NCBI GenBank assembly: GCA_965226095.1
Contig: OZ245336.1
Span: 992,001 to 1,056,000 of the forward strand
DNA: 64,000 bases
Direction: 5' to 3'
Source of the DNA: JANQSP01 sp965226095
Lineage (GTDB): Bacteria > Bdellovibrionota > Bdellovibrionia > Bdellovibrionales > UBA1609
The notes under the pieces are model-generated. The model saw only the letters and a list, made by a program, of their open reading frames with translations. It had not been told where the DNA came from and ran no database searches. Numbering within the stretch: position 1 is the first letter of the stretch; each line of letters begins with the position of its first letter. A program made the position numbers and the translations under genes. Of this stretch, positions 27,446 through 37,508 are shown piece by piece.

Positions 27446-28858
27446 ATGAAAAGTTGGAATGATAAGTGTGCTGTGTTTGGAATCTGGAAGGATCCGGAAG
27501 CATCCTGGATGACTTATCTGGGTCTCTATGCTCAACAACACAGAGGACAGGAGTCGGCGGGGATTGTATCGTTTAATGAAGAAAAGCGATGCACCCATCG
27601 GGGAGTGGGGCTGGTGGGAGAAGTGTTTAATGAATCTGCTCTGCAAAAACTGAAAGGTTTATCAGCTATTGGGCACACTCGTTATTCGACTCAGGGTAAA
27701 GATCAGAAAAAAAATATTCAACCTTTATCGGCAGAGTTTTTTAATGAAAAACTTTCTATTGCTCATAATGGAAACATAGTGAACTTTCCAGTTTTAAAAA
27801 AAGAGTTGGCGAAAAAAGGCTGTGTGTTTCATGGCACCAGTGATACGGAGTGTATTATTCATTTGTTGGCGGGTGATTTATCTTCAGATTCTTTAGTGGA
27901 TAAATTAAAAAAATGTTTGGTTCGTGTGGAGGGAGCTTACAGTTTGGTGCTATTAACCAAGAGTTCTCTGGTTGCTGTGCGGGACCCAAGGGGTTTTCGT
28001 CCTTTGGTTTTAGGTGAAAGATCTTTAAAAAATGGAGAAAAATCCTGGGTTGTAGCTTCGGAAACCTGTGCTTTTGATTTGATTGGCGCTAAGTTGGTGA
28101 GGGAAATTGAGCCTGGGGAAATATGGAAAGTGGATAAACAGGGTGAGAACTCTGTGTTTTTGGAGAAATCTGTAAAAAATAATTTAAGTCGCTGTGTGTT
28201 TGAGCATGTCTACTTTGCTCGACCGGACAGTCAGGTTTTTAGTAGAAGTGTGTATCAAAGCAGAAAGAAAATGGGACAAATATTGGCAAAAGAAACTCCA
28301 GTGCCGGCGGATATTGTAATCCCTGTCCCGGACAGCGGGATTGCCAGTGCTTTAGGCTATAGTGAAGCTAGTGGGATCGCTTTTGAGATGGGTATTATTC
28401 GCAATCACTATATTGGTCGAACTTTTATTCATCCATCCCAAAGTATTCGGGATTTTAGAGTGAAAATAAAGTTAAATCCGCAAAAGAATCTGATTGCCGG
28501 TAAGAAAGTGATCGTGGTGGATGATTCTATTGTGCGGGGAACAACTTCTCAGGCGGTGGTGAGATTGTTAAAAAAAGCGGGAGCAAAAGAAGTACACTTT
28601 CGAGTGTCTTCTCCTCCGATTACAGGTCCTTGTTTTTATGGAGTGGACACACCCAACAAGGAAGAACTGATTGCTTCTCAAATGAGTGTACGGGAAATGC
28701 AAAGTTATTTAGGTGCTGACTCTTTGGCTTTTTTATCGCCTGAGGGTTTAATGAATGCTGTTCAAACACACAGTGTAAAACCTGTAGCATTAAAGGAAAA
28801 TGGTTTTTGCTCTGCTTGCTTTACAGGAAAATATCCAACACGAACAGATTACAAATAA
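27446..28858 (+). CDS. purF: Amidophosphoribosyltransferase
   Basis: First committed purine step: PRPP plus glutamine to 5-phosphoribosylamine. The N terminus reads MKSWNDKCAVFGIW, so a seven-residue propeptide would be cleaved to expose the Cys nucleophile. The glutaminase domain has QHRGQESAGI, GHTRYSTQG and AHNGNIVN. The PRTase domain has the PRPP loop VIVVDDSIVRGTT, and PDSGIASALGYS. The 470 residues and the propeptide match the Bacillus-type enzyme. I see only part of the usual Fe-S Cys set (CVFEHVYFARPD; the C-terminal CSACF), compatible with the Fe-S class but not proof. Last gene of the cluster. Confidence 0.96.
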   Translation: MKSWNDKCAVFGIWKDPEASWMTYLGLYAQQHRGQESAGIVSFNEEKRCTHRGVGLVGEVFNESALQKLKGLSAIGHTRYSTQGKDQKKNIQPLSAEFFNEKLSIAHNGNIVNFPVLKKELAKKGCVFHGTSDTECIIHLLAGDLSSDSLVDKLKKCLVRVEGAYSLVLLTKSSLVAVRDPRGFRPLVLGERSLKNGEKSWVVASETCAFDLIGAKLVREIEPGEIWKVDKQGENSVFLEKSVKNNLSRCVFEHVYFARPDSQVFSRSVYQSRKKMGQILAKETPVPADIVIPVPDSGIASALGYSEASGIAFEMGIIRNHYIGRTFIHPSQSIRDFRVKIKLNPQKNLIAGKKVIVVDDSIVRGTTSQAVVRLLKKAGAKEVHFRVSSPPITGPCFYGVDTPNKEELIASQMSVREMQSYLGADSLAFLSPEGLMNAVQTHSVKPVALKENGFCSACFTGKYPTRTDYK

Positions 28859-28865
28859 GAGTTTT

Positions 28866-29128
28866 CAGTCCCGTACCTCTCTGTCATGCCTGCGAAGGCA
28901 GGCATCCAGTACTGGATTCCGGCTCAAGGCCACAATGACTAAGAGTGTGTCATATCAGTCCCGCAAAAGCCGTCATGCCTGCGAAGGCAGGCATCCAGTA
29001 CTGGATTCCGGCTCGGCTCAAGGTCAGTCCCGCAAAAGCCGTCATGAAGGACTAAGAGTGTGTCATATCAGTCCCGCAAAAGCCGTCATGCCTGCGAAGG
29101 CAGGCATCCAGAAAACAGGCTAAAGATA
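28866..29128. repeat. Cluster of palindromic elements after purF
   Basis: Three copies of GTCATGCCTGCGAAGGCAGG plus CATCCAG occur at about 28882, 28974 and 29086. Two have the TACTGGATTCCGGCTC half. They are linked by repeated spacers (TCAGTCCCGCAAAAGCCGTC and GACTAAGAGTGTGTCATATC). The arrangement looks like serial duplication of a unit plus spacer. From 29130 to about 29390 the sequence is AT-rich with no recognisable gene. Confidence 0.88.
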
Positions 29129-29393
29129 AAAAGTTCTTGAAGTGTTTTCAGTCCCGCAATCATCTCATAATGAGAAAATAAATATTGGTTTTTACTTAAA
29201 ACATTGAAAAAATGTCATTTTAACAGCAGGTGTAAAAGTTTTTATACCTCTTGTAAGATTTATTTGCATGAAACACGAAAATAGTTTTATAATATGGTTT
29301 GATATGGATATTTGTTATCGATAGGTTGTAGGAATATTGTTAAAATATTCTTGTGAAAACAGGATGTTGATTTTAAAGAAGTTAAAAAAAATT

Positions 29394-32300
29394 ATGGCTG
29401 AGTATATGATAAAGTATTTATCAAATAAGATCTGTTGTTCGAGGCAAAAAGTCTTCTTAGCTCTCTACTTGAAATTATTGTCTGTGTTGATTTTGGTCTT
29501 CACTTTTAGTTTTTCCGCTCATTCCATAAAGGCCAAAGACTTAAAGCTTAGTTCCAGTAATTTTACTCCTAATTCCATATTCAATGCTGATTCCCAATCA
29601 GATGTGACGGGTATTTTAGGGTCACTTCAGTGTGCCATCGGGGTGACAGGAAAAGGTGAGCCTATTTATTGTGATATGGTTGGTTAGGCTGTACAGATGG
29701 ATCAACTCCTTGTATTTGTACAGACAGGTCATCAGCCACAGTGTGCTCTTCCTGACATCAGTGCTTTTGATAGTCATTTGTGTGTGCAGAATTCTTTATA
29801 TCATCCTAATATAAGGAGCTTTACCGATCCCAGGTCGAGGAGTTGTCCGGCTGGCCATACAGCTGTGGATATTTCGGTGACTGGTCATGCCGACAAGTAC
29901 ATTCGGGCAATGAGTTACAGGTATGCAGCTCAGTGGGTAAAAAACTACACACCGAAGTGTTGGGTAGGTCAGGATGATTCTCAGTGTCCTGAAAACAAAC
30001 CCATCAATGAGCACAAGATATTGTTGACGGATTTTGGGGCAGGGCTCAGCAGTTCGTCGGATATAAAGAAGAACTGTTGTAATTATGCGGTCAGTAGTAC
30101 GAATATAACCACTCAAGGTATTAGTCCGATATTTGGTGGATTTAGTGTTACGGGAAATTCATCGAGCACTTATGTGCAGAATATTAATACTTTAGGCAGT
30201 AGTTGTGGTGCAAAATTACATACAGAAATTAGCTGTAGTGGTTTTAACTTTTGCACGGACTGTAATTCCTCTCCAAACAATGTGCAGTATGATGATTGGG
30301 CTACGTCCAGTCCTCATGGACAGTGTTTGTGTAGGACTTCAGGTTCTTGTGGTGCTCCAAGTTCTTGTGACAGATGTCAAAGAACAGGAAGCCCTGGTAG
30401 TTATACATATAAGTGTGTAACGCCAAGCACCAGTTGTACAGGCGGTCAAACATGGGATGCCATTGATTGTGATTGTGATTGTCCATCTGGGCTAGTATGG
30501 GATGGTAGTAGTTGTATCTCTCCAATTTGTACTCCCTCCTGTGGTGATTGTGAGGATTGTGAATTAGGAGTTTGTCAGACTGATTGTCAGTTTGGAGAAG
30601 TGTGTTGTGGAGGGAATTGTTATGATGATACTTGTACAGTCTCCGGTGAGACATGGGACAGTAGTACGTGCAGTTGTGGTCCTGTAGATCCTTGTCAGGG
30701 TGTGACTTGTGGAGGAACTTGTAGCGAGTGTGTAGGTGGAACTTGTGGGCCAATAACTGATTGTTGCACAATGAATACTCAATGTTCGTCGGATCCTTGC
30801 GATAGTTGTGATTTGAATACCAATACTTGCACAGGAGGTTGTTCAGGAAGGTCAACAGTGCTGTGGTAATACTTGTCAGGCAAGTTGTAGCTGTCCAACA
30901 CCGCCGCCTAAACCGACCTGCTCTAACTGTTGGGAAACTAATAACTATAGTGAGCCGGTTTATCCTACCTGTAATTGGACAGGGAGTTGTACAGGTTCTC
31001 AGCCTACTTGTATCCTACCAGAAATATGGGATCCCAGTAATTGTAGATGTGAAGATCCTTGTACCAATTGTGCACAAAACGAGGTGTGTTGTAATGGGAG
31101 TTGCAAGACACGAAAAACTACTGGCGATTGTTCTTCTGAGTGTCAGCAACCTTCTTCCGATGGATGCAGTTGTGAGAATAAACCTAATAACCCTCCCACT
31201 CCTTGCAGCAATTGTGGTACCTGTAGTAGTGGTATTTGTACTCAAAATACTCCACCGCCACCTTGTCATGGCTCTTGTGAAACCTGGGATAGCGTTAATT
31301 GCATCTGTGAAAGCACTTGTACTGGAAACCAGATATGTTGTGGTGGTACTTGCAAAACACCTGAAACTATTCTTGTCCTGGCAGAGTGTAAGCAACCTTC
31401 ATCAGATCAATGTAGTTGTGTGAGTAAACCCGGTCCTTGCGGCGATTGTGGGACTTGTAGTGGTGGCACTTGTGGTAACCAAGGACCGAAACCTTGTCCA
31501 CCTGATCATCGATGGGATTCCCCTAGTTGTGAGTGTATACCCATTGTTTGTAATTGTGGAAATTGGAGTGCTTGGACACCAAATCCAAATACAGTTTGTA
31601 GTGGGCAATCATTCACTCAAACTCGTACTCGCTCTTGTAATCCCAGTGGTTGTGCTACTACTTCTGAAACGCAACAAGCAACTGGTACACTACCACCTGG
31701 TTGCGGAGCTTGGACACCAAATCCAATACAGTATTGTAGTGGGCAATCATTCACTCAAACTCGCACTTGTACCCCTAGTGGTTGTGGTGTTACATCTCAA
31801 CCAGCAACTGGAACGAAATGCTGTTGTGGAAGTTGGAGTGCTTGGGGACCAAGTACAAGTGGAAAATGTGGTTCGGTTCCTCAAACTCGTACTCGCACTT
31901 GTACACCCATTAGTTGTAGTACTACTATTCAAACGCAACCAGCAACTGGTTCTGTAACATGCAACTCTTGTCAGACATGTCAAAATAATTCTTGCACACC
32001 TAGAACTGTTAATTGTTCCGCCTGGTCATGGACACCAAATCCAAATACAGTTTGTATTGGACAATCATTCACTCAAGATGGCACTCGCTCTTGTAATCCC
32101 AGTGGTTGTGATACTACTGCTGACACTCGACCGGAAATTGGTACAAAACCAGCTCAGTGCTACTGTACAAGTAGTTGTAACAACACAGACGTAAACTCAG
32201 TGCACTATAATCCAAATGCGGTTTATACCCTTCAATCGAGAACCTGTAGCACTCCTGGTGAGGTGATAGAGATATCGGTTTGTTCTCGTCTCCCTTGTGT

Positions 32301-32910
32301 ACCATGTGGCAAAACATTAGCGGATTGTAGTACAAAGAAAAAAACTGAAACAGTAACTGTTCCAAGGCCGACATGTCCACCTGGTACGGAAGATAGAATC
32401 ATATGGGAAGCTAGTTGCTCTTGGAAAATCGACTGTCCTCCCATTTTAACATGCACTCCTTCTGATAATTGTCATGAGTGTGTCGGTGGAGTAGAAAGAC
32501 AAAAAGCAAACGGCACTTCTTGCACTAGTGTTTCCTGTGGTACTTGCCAAAATGGTACCTGCACAGCTCCAAGCACCACTTCTTGTGGTTTTTTTGGCCA
32601 GACCTGGAACAGTACTACTTGTAGCTGTGGAGGAGGTTCTGGACTGCCTGCTTCGTTGTCATGTCATAAGACATCACTGTCAGGAAGCCAAAAAGTTAGT
32701 GAGCTTCACGCTTCGTTTACTTCTTGTACTTGTCCTTCAGACTACACTGCAATATGTCTTCATACACTTCCTTACACTCAATTGCTGATAATATTTAATG
32801 CTCTCCTAAGTTTTGGTAGTGGTGGTGATAGTGGTCTTGGTATATGTGAGAAAGTGCAATCTGGGAACAATGATTATCAATTGTGTACTGATGAGGATGG
32901 AAGTAGATAA
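29394..32910 (+). pseudogene. Large Cys-rich secreted protein with thrombospondin-like repeats, interrupted by three apparent frameshifts
   Basis: A signal peptide (KVFLALYLKLLSVLILVFTF, ending near SAHSIKA) follows an ATG at 29394; other starts at 29337 and 29364 are possible. Three frame changes are needed to read through. Near 29680 the first frame stops at a TAG while frame 3 reads GCTDGSTPCICTD. Near 29731 it returns to the first frame (GHQPQCALPDIS). Near 30843 it shifts to give QEGQQCCGNTCQASC, which continues to 32910. The joined product of about 1,170 residues is packed with CxxC and CCGG-C motifs. About 31550-32150 hold four modules of WSAWTPNP, C-x-GQSFTQTRTRSC, NPSGC type. It may be decayed, phase-variable or misassembled. 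Confidence 0.7.
31549..32156 (+). repeat. Four thrombospondin type 1-like protein repeats
   Basis: Within the Cys-rich gene, modules start near 31549, 31704, 31819 and 32010. Each has a Trp pair (WSAW, GAW, WSAW, SAWSW), then C-(S/I)GQSFTQ or CGSVPQ, a TRTRSC-like Arg/Thr stretch, SGC or ISC, and ATG or EIG. The DNA of modules 1, 2 and 4 is very similar (ACACCAAATCCAAATACAGT in two, then GGGCAATCATTCACTCAA or a one-base variant), so duplication is recent. In animals such modules bind matrix and glycans; here the role is unknown. Confidence 0.65.
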
Positions 32911-33016
32911 TTGTGTTTAGGTGTGTATATACTGAATTATTTGAGTAAATTACACATAGGTATTTAATTGTCTTAATATTACACAAGTATGTAAAAAGGT
33001 AACTAAAGTATTAAGA

Positions 33017-33179
33017 ATGGATTCCCGCGTGCGCGGGAATGACGGAAAGTATTTTATTTTTTGCTTAAGATGTGGTACTTTGTCATAAAATGCAGGGGTG
33101 ATAAGACTTTGCAAATATGTAGTCATGCCTGCGAAGGCAGGCATCCAGTACTGGATTCCGGCTCAAGGCCGGAATGACA
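33017..33179. repeat. Palindromic elements upstream of the metalloprotease
   Basis: A short GGATTCCCGCGTGCGCGGGA plus ATGACGG half-unit lies at 33018-33044. A full unit lies at 33122-33177 (GTCATGCCTGCGAAGGCAGG, CATCCAGTACTGGATTCCGG, CTCAAGGCCGGAATGAC). Between them 33050-33120 is AT-rich. The 312-base gap holds no gene I can support. Confidence 0.88.
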
Positions 33180-33222
33180 ATGTTTACAGACCGAGATTAA
33201 AGATATTAACAAGGAAATAATA

Positions 33223-36200
33223 GTGTGTAAGAAAATTCTTAGAAACTGGATTCCTGCCTTCGCAGGAATGACGAAGTTTGTTGCAGGAATGACGAAGTTT
33301 GTTGCAGGAATGACGAAGTTTGTTGCAGGAATGACGAAGTTTGTTGCAGGGATGACGAAGTTTTTCGCAGGAATGACGGTGTACACGGGAATGATGTTTC
33401 TTTTTTTTATTCCAATAGCATTTGCGCAAAATCTTTTTCAGCATTCCAATCAATTAATGAATATAGATGAACAGATAGAGCCCTATACCGATCCCATCAT
33501 TTTAAGAAATCGTGTAGCCAGGATGGATAAAGCTCAGCTACTAAAGTCCGCTTTAAGTAATCAATCTTTGGATTTAAATTTATTTGAAGATGTGGATCTC
33601 AAAGCCACACTTAAAAAATCCTCTTCCTCTTCACCAGGAAGCAGTTTTTTATCCGGCTCATTAGAAAATGGCGGACATATCACTTTATTTATCAGTAAAG
33701 AGGGAATTATCAGAGGAGAAGTACATTCTCCAAGAGGTACTTATACCATTAGAACTTCTAAAGGTGAGAGAGGCTCTCAAAATGTCATGATTAGACAGAT
33801 AGATACCTCTCAGCTTCCGGTGATTGATCATGGGGCAATGACAAACACCGAAAACTTGAAAGGCCCTGAAAAGTCCTCAAGCGACTTTTCAGTTTATGAG
33901 AATGGTGGTCGTGGGAAATTTTCTTCAGGAGTATTTGGTTCGGTTCAACTGGATTCCTCTGAAAAGTTCACAGGCGACTTTTCAGTTCAAAGTGCAGAAT
34001 CTTCCGATCAAACAGTAGATGTGTTGGTAGTATATACCCCCAATGCGGAAGCACATGAGGGAGGAAAAGCAGAGATAGAGGCTACCATTAGAGCGGAGAT
34101 AGAAAAAACCAATCAGGCATTTAACAATAGTGGCTTAAGCCATAGAAAAATCAAGCTCGTAGCCATGGAAAAAGTGGATTATACGCAGGTTAGTAAAATG
34201 GTAGATGATTTGCAAGTTCTCGGAGACAAAAAAGGAGATTACTATGACCCGGATGGAGTATTGGATGAAGTTCATGAAATAAGAGAAAGAGTTGGAGCGG
34301 ACTTGGTCCATCTATTTGTGGAGCGACCAATAGGTATTTGTGGAATAGCGAAGAATTATCATTTATATGATAAAAACTCTGCAGAAAATGCTTGTGCAAA
34401 TGCACCTAATCCTGATGAATGTATGGTACAAGAGCAGAAGAGGTTGTGGAGATATAAAAGTTTTAGTGTTTCTGCAATTCCTGATGGTTGTACCATACAA
34501 AATACCTTTACACATGAATTAGGTCATAACTTTGGTCTTTTCCATGATCGCTATGTAGAAAATTATCTTAGTTTAGATAATTCAGTAAATTTTCCTATAG
34601 TAGCTTATGGTTTTGGTTATGTGAATCAAAATTTTAGTCGTTCAGAATGTTTCAGGACAATTATGGCCTATGGAAATCAATGTATTGATGAAGGTTATAC
34701 AGCTAACCCACGAGCACTCATGTTCTCAAACCCTGATGTAAACTTTATAAGTGAAGAGGTAAGCTCTGATCCCGCAGGGGTAGATGGCGATGAATGGACT
34801 ATTGATCTGGATGGCCCTGTAAATGCCGCTCGTGCCATTGATGAGGTATGGGATATTGTCGCAAGCCTTTACAATAAGAAATTTCTTGTGCCTTTATTTC
34901 CTCATGCCGGCAGTCCCAACTATGAAGGTTTTGTTCGCATTATCAACCACTCAAATAAATCCGGCACCATCAATGTAACAGCCTATGATGATGAAGGTAA
35001 TACCTACGACCCTGTAACAATAGATATAGGAGCTGATAGCGCTACACACTTTAACTCCACAGACCTTGAACAAGGCAATACAGCAAAAGGCCTTACAGGT
35101 AGCACAGGTATTGGTCAGGGAGAGTGGAGATTGGAGATAGAAAGTGATAGTTTGAACATAGAGGTTTTATCCTACATAAGAACCACTGATGGTTTTGTCA
35201 CCTCCATGCATGAACTGGCACTTAAAGAAGGTACCAATCAATTCCGCCTGCCACTGTTTAACCCCGCAAGCAATGTCAATCAGGTTAGCTCACTAAGACT
35301 CATCAACCCTCATGAAGAAGAAATCAGTGTGTCCATTACAGGCATTGATGATAATGACTTATCTCCTGGAAGCACAGTGGAAGTCACACTGCCCGCAGAC
35401 TCTGCAAAAAGACTGACTTCTCAGGAATTGGAATCAGGAACAAGCTCAGATATCACCAGTGGAAACCTGGGCAATGGATCAGGCAAGTGGCAGTTGTTGA
35501 TTGAGTCAGATAAATCTGTAGAAGCCATGAGCCTTTTGGAAAGCCCCACAGGCCACCTGTCCAATCTCTCAGGCATGGCAAAAAAGATGAGCACCGATAG
35601 TGGTGGGGTAAGCTACATGGTGCCCTTTTTTCCAGCACATGAAGACGCCAAAGGAAGACAGGGCTTTGTGAGAGTGACTAATCATTCAGATAAAAATGTC
35701 AGTGTGTCCATAAGGGCTTTTGACAGTGCAGGTGTTGAATATAGTGCATTGAGTTTAAGTGTAGGAGCTGGCCAGACCAGGCATTTTAATTCCATGGATT
35801 TAGAGCTAGGTAATACAGGGAAAGGACTGACAGGCAGTACTGGCAAAGGTGAGGGAGAGTGGCGTTTAACACTTTCCAGTACACAAGAAGATATAGATGT
35901 GATGTCTTATGTGCGCACCCCTGGAGGTTTTCTCACTTCCATGCATGACATGATTACAGAAGAAGAGGGTGGCCTATATCACCGGGTGGCGTTTTTTAAT
36001 CCAGGAAGTAATACCAACCAGGTGAGTGTGTTGTATATGATTAATTTAACAGAACAGGATGCGGCAGTCAGTGTGAGTGGAGTGGATGGAGCAGGCAATG
36101 CCCCTGGTACAGATGTGACATTCACAGTGCCAGCAGGCAAGACAAAAAAAGTAACAGCTCAGCAGTTAGAGGCAGGAGGAACAGACCTAACTGGAGCCTT

Positions 36201-36315
36201 GGGAGATGGATCAAGCAAGTGGCAATTAAAGGTAAGATCTGATGTTTCCGTGATAGTGATGAGTTTATTGGAAAATCCAACAGGACACCTTACCAATCTT
36301 TCTACAGCCCCTTAA
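33223..36315 (+). CDS. Secreted metzincin metalloprotease with four-module C-terminal region
   Basis: A GTG start with AAGGA seven bases upstream gives 1030 residues. The N terminus MCKKILRN is followed by residues coded by a palindromic repeat (WIPAFAGMTK), a heptad-like KFVAGMT stretch, then the hydrophobic core and cleavage site (MMFLFFIPIAFAQ). The catalytic domain (about 260-560) starts VDVLVVYTPNAEAHEGG. It has the zinc motif HELGHNFGLFHD (HExxHxxGxxH type) and Met-turn IMAYGNQC, as in reprolysin-like M12B/M72 enzymes. The rest (about 570-1030) is two copies of an FVPLFPH and EGFVRI(I/T)NHS module, each followed by a FNP(A/G)S-N-NQVS module, perhaps for binding or anchoring. The prodomain-like region carries two small hairpin inserts (33866-33892 and 33959-33985). 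Confidence 0.9.
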   Translation: MCKKILRNWIPAFAGMTKFVAGMTKFVAGMTKFVAGMTKFVAGMTKFFAGMTVYTGMMFLFFIPIAFAQNLFQHSNQLMNIDEQIEPYTDPIILRNRVARMDKAQLLKSALSNQSLDLNLFEDVDLKATLKKSSSSSPGSSFLSGSLENGGHITLFISKEGIIRGEVHSPRGTYTIRTSKGERGSQNVMIRQIDTSQLPVIDHGAMTNTENLKGPEKSSSDFSVYENGGRGKFSSGVFGSVQLDSSEKFTGDFSVQSAESSDQTVDVLVVYTPNAEAHEGGKAEIEATIRAEIEKTNQAFNNSGLSHRKIKLVAMEKVDYTQVSKMVDDLQVLGDKKGDYYDPDGVLDEVHEIRERVGADLVHLFVERPIGICGIAKNYHLYDKNSAENACANAPNPDECMVQEQKRLWRYKSFSVSAIPDGCTIQNTFTHELGHNFGLFHDRYVENYLSLDNSVNFPIVAYGFGYVNQNFSRSECFRTIMAYGNQCIDEGYTANPRALMFSNPDVNFISEEVSSDPAGVDGDEWTIDLDGPVNAARAIDEVWDIVASLYNKKFLVPLFPHAGSPNYEGFVRIINHSNKSGTINVTAYDDEGNTYDPVTIDIGADSATHFNSTDLEQGNTAKGLTGSTGIGQGEWRLEIESDSLNIEVLSYIRTTDGFVTSMHELALKEGTNQFRLPLFNPASNVNQVSSLRLINPHEEEISVSITGIDDNDLSPGSTVEVTLPADSAKRLTSQELESGTSSDITSGNLGNGSGKWQLLIESDKSVEAMSLLESPTGHLSNLSGMAKKMSTDSGGVSYMVPFFPAHEDAKGRQGFVRVTNHSDKNVSVSIRAFDSAGVEYSALSLSVGAGQTRHFNSMDLELGNTGKGLTGSTGKGEGEWRLTLSSTQEDIDVMSYVRTPGGFLTSMHDMITEEEGGLYHRVAFFNPGSNTNQVSVLYMINLTEQDAAVSVSGVDGAGNAPGTDVTFTVPAGKTKKVTAQQLEAGGTDLTGALGDGSSKWQLKVRSDVSVIVMSLLENPTGHLTNLSTAP
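33249..33386 (+). repeat. Palindromic element plus six 21-bp tandem repeats inside the metalloprotease 5' end
   Basis: TGGATTCCTGCCTTCGCAGG plus AATGACG (33248-33273) is a half palindromic element in frame. Its end has been copied as 21-bp units TGCAGGAATGACGAAGTTTG plus T, running 33261-33386. The last units have diverged slightly. Each unit adds KFVAGMT, seven residues, so copy number can change without shifting frame. Confidence 0.93.
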
Positions 36316-36340
36316 TATAATACAAATGTTGTCAGTCCCG

Positions 36341-36374
36341 TAGATGTCGTCATTCCCGCGTACGCGGGAATCCA
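36341..36374. repeat. Short palindromic element
   Basis: GTCGTCATTCCCGCGTACGC and GGGAATCCAG form one hairpin half-unit after the metalloprotease stop, preceded by the TCAGTCCCG spacer seen at 28.9-29.1 kb. It could also act in RNA as a 3'-end hairpin. Confidence 0.85.
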
Positions 36375-36506
36375 GAAAATTATAAAAAATATTTTATCAG
36401 TGATTTTAATCACTTAACTGTTTTATACATTGTGATAAATCTACTGTAGAATCTAATTTGCTAGTGCTTTCCTTATGAATAATCAAGTTACAAAAAAAAG
36501 GAGAGT

Positions 36507-37439
36507 ATGTTGAATAAAACGAATGTTAAACAAAATGGTGGACACTACCTGAACCTGACAGTGGATATGATCTTTAAAGCTTTCTTTAAAGATAAATCTG
36601 TTTCTATTCCTTTCTTACAAAACTTCTTACCTTTACCTAAAGAACGAAAAATCACATCTCTCAACTTCTTAGATCCGGTAATGACTCCTGAAAACATTAA
36701 AAATAAAACACCTGTCTTGGACTTAAGAGTTCAACTGGATAATAAAGAATACATCAACATAGAAATGCAAACTATGGAAATGGAAAGTTTTAAAGAAAGA
36801 ATTTTATATTATTTGTCCAGCTTATATATTTCACAATTAGGTAGGGGAACAGACTACTCAACACTTTATCCTGCCTACTCTCTAGTTTTTACAAAATTTA
36901 CAGTATTTCCTGAACTCAAAGAATACTATTCTCATTTTAGCCTACGAACTGCTCAAAAAGGAGGACCTGTATTTAGTAATCACTTAGGTATTATATTAGT
37001 GGAATTAGAAAAATTTAAAGAGAGGTCATTTAGTCACTTAATTGACAAAAAAGACCTATGGAGTTATATTATAAAAAACTCTCATCATATAAATTCAGAG
37101 GAATTAAGAGATTTATCTAAAAAAGGAGGAGGGATGAAAGAGGCAACAGAAAGGTTAAGGGTTTTATCAAAAGATGAGAACTTAAGATTAATTGAGGAGG
37201 CCAGGGAAAAAGCCTGGCGAGATGAGAGAGCCAGAAGGGCTTATTCCATAAAAGAGGGGTTAAAAGAAGGCATGCAAAAAGGCATGCAAGAAGGTATGCA
37301 AAAAGGCATGCAAAAAGGTAGGCTATTAGAGAAAAATGAAATGATCTTAAAAATGTTAAATAAAGATTTTAATATCACCAATATATCTGAAATAACAGGT
37401 GCATCTAAAGCAGAGATACTTAAATTAAAAAATACTTAA
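36507..37439 (+). CDS. Rpn-family PD-(D/E)XK nuclease (putative transposase/recombination-promoting)
   Basis: Resembles the Rpn/PDDEXK_2 family, once annotated as transposases; characterised members are DNA nucleases that raise recombination. It opens YLNLTVDMIFKAFFKD. The nuclease core fits with the Asp of PVLDLRVQLDNKEYINIEMQ (D ... E-x-Q). The family middle ERILYYLSSLYISQL follows. The C-terminal half has GMQ-KGMQ-EGMQ-KGMQKG, coded by a 12-bp repeat near 37265-37320, then an HTH-like end (NISEITGASKAEILKLK). AGGAG precedes the ATG. At 310 residues it looks intact and sits among repeats, suiting a mobile or accessory gene. Confidence 0.87.
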   Translation: MLNKTNVKQNGGHYLNLTVDMIFKAFFKDKSVSIPFLQNFLPLPKERKITSLNFLDPVMTPENIKNKTPVLDLRVQLDNKEYINIEMQTMEMESFKERILYYLSSLYISQLGRGTDYSTLYPAYSLVFTKFTVFPELKEYYSHFSLRTAQKGGPVFSNHLGIILVELEKFKERSFSHLIDKKDLWSYIIKNSHHINSEELRDLSKKGGGMKEATERLRVLSKDENLRLIEEAREKAWRDERARRAYSIKEGLKEGMQKGMQEGMQKGMQKGRLLEKNEMILKMLNKDFNITNISEITGASKAEILKLKNT

Positions 37440-37508
37440 TGGGACATATAACACAGACAAAAGTATAGACTTTCCGTTTTAATTGGCTGTTTTTTAACTT
37501 CTAAAGAG

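Noticed and set aside
28800..29123. Plus-strand frame overlapping the purF end and repeats
   Set aside because: It consists of purF read out of frame plus repeat DNA; no independent start signal.
33123..33386. Minus-strand frame rich in NFVIPATNFVIPA
   Set aside because: It is the reverse of the palindromic element and 21-bp tandem repeats; the plus-strand metalloprotease explains the region.
33261..33386. Possible CRISPR-like array
   Set aside because: Units are contiguous 21-mers with no spacers, lie in a coding frame, and no cas gene is nearby. The 54-bp and 107-bp repeats likewise have repeated, not unique, spacers.
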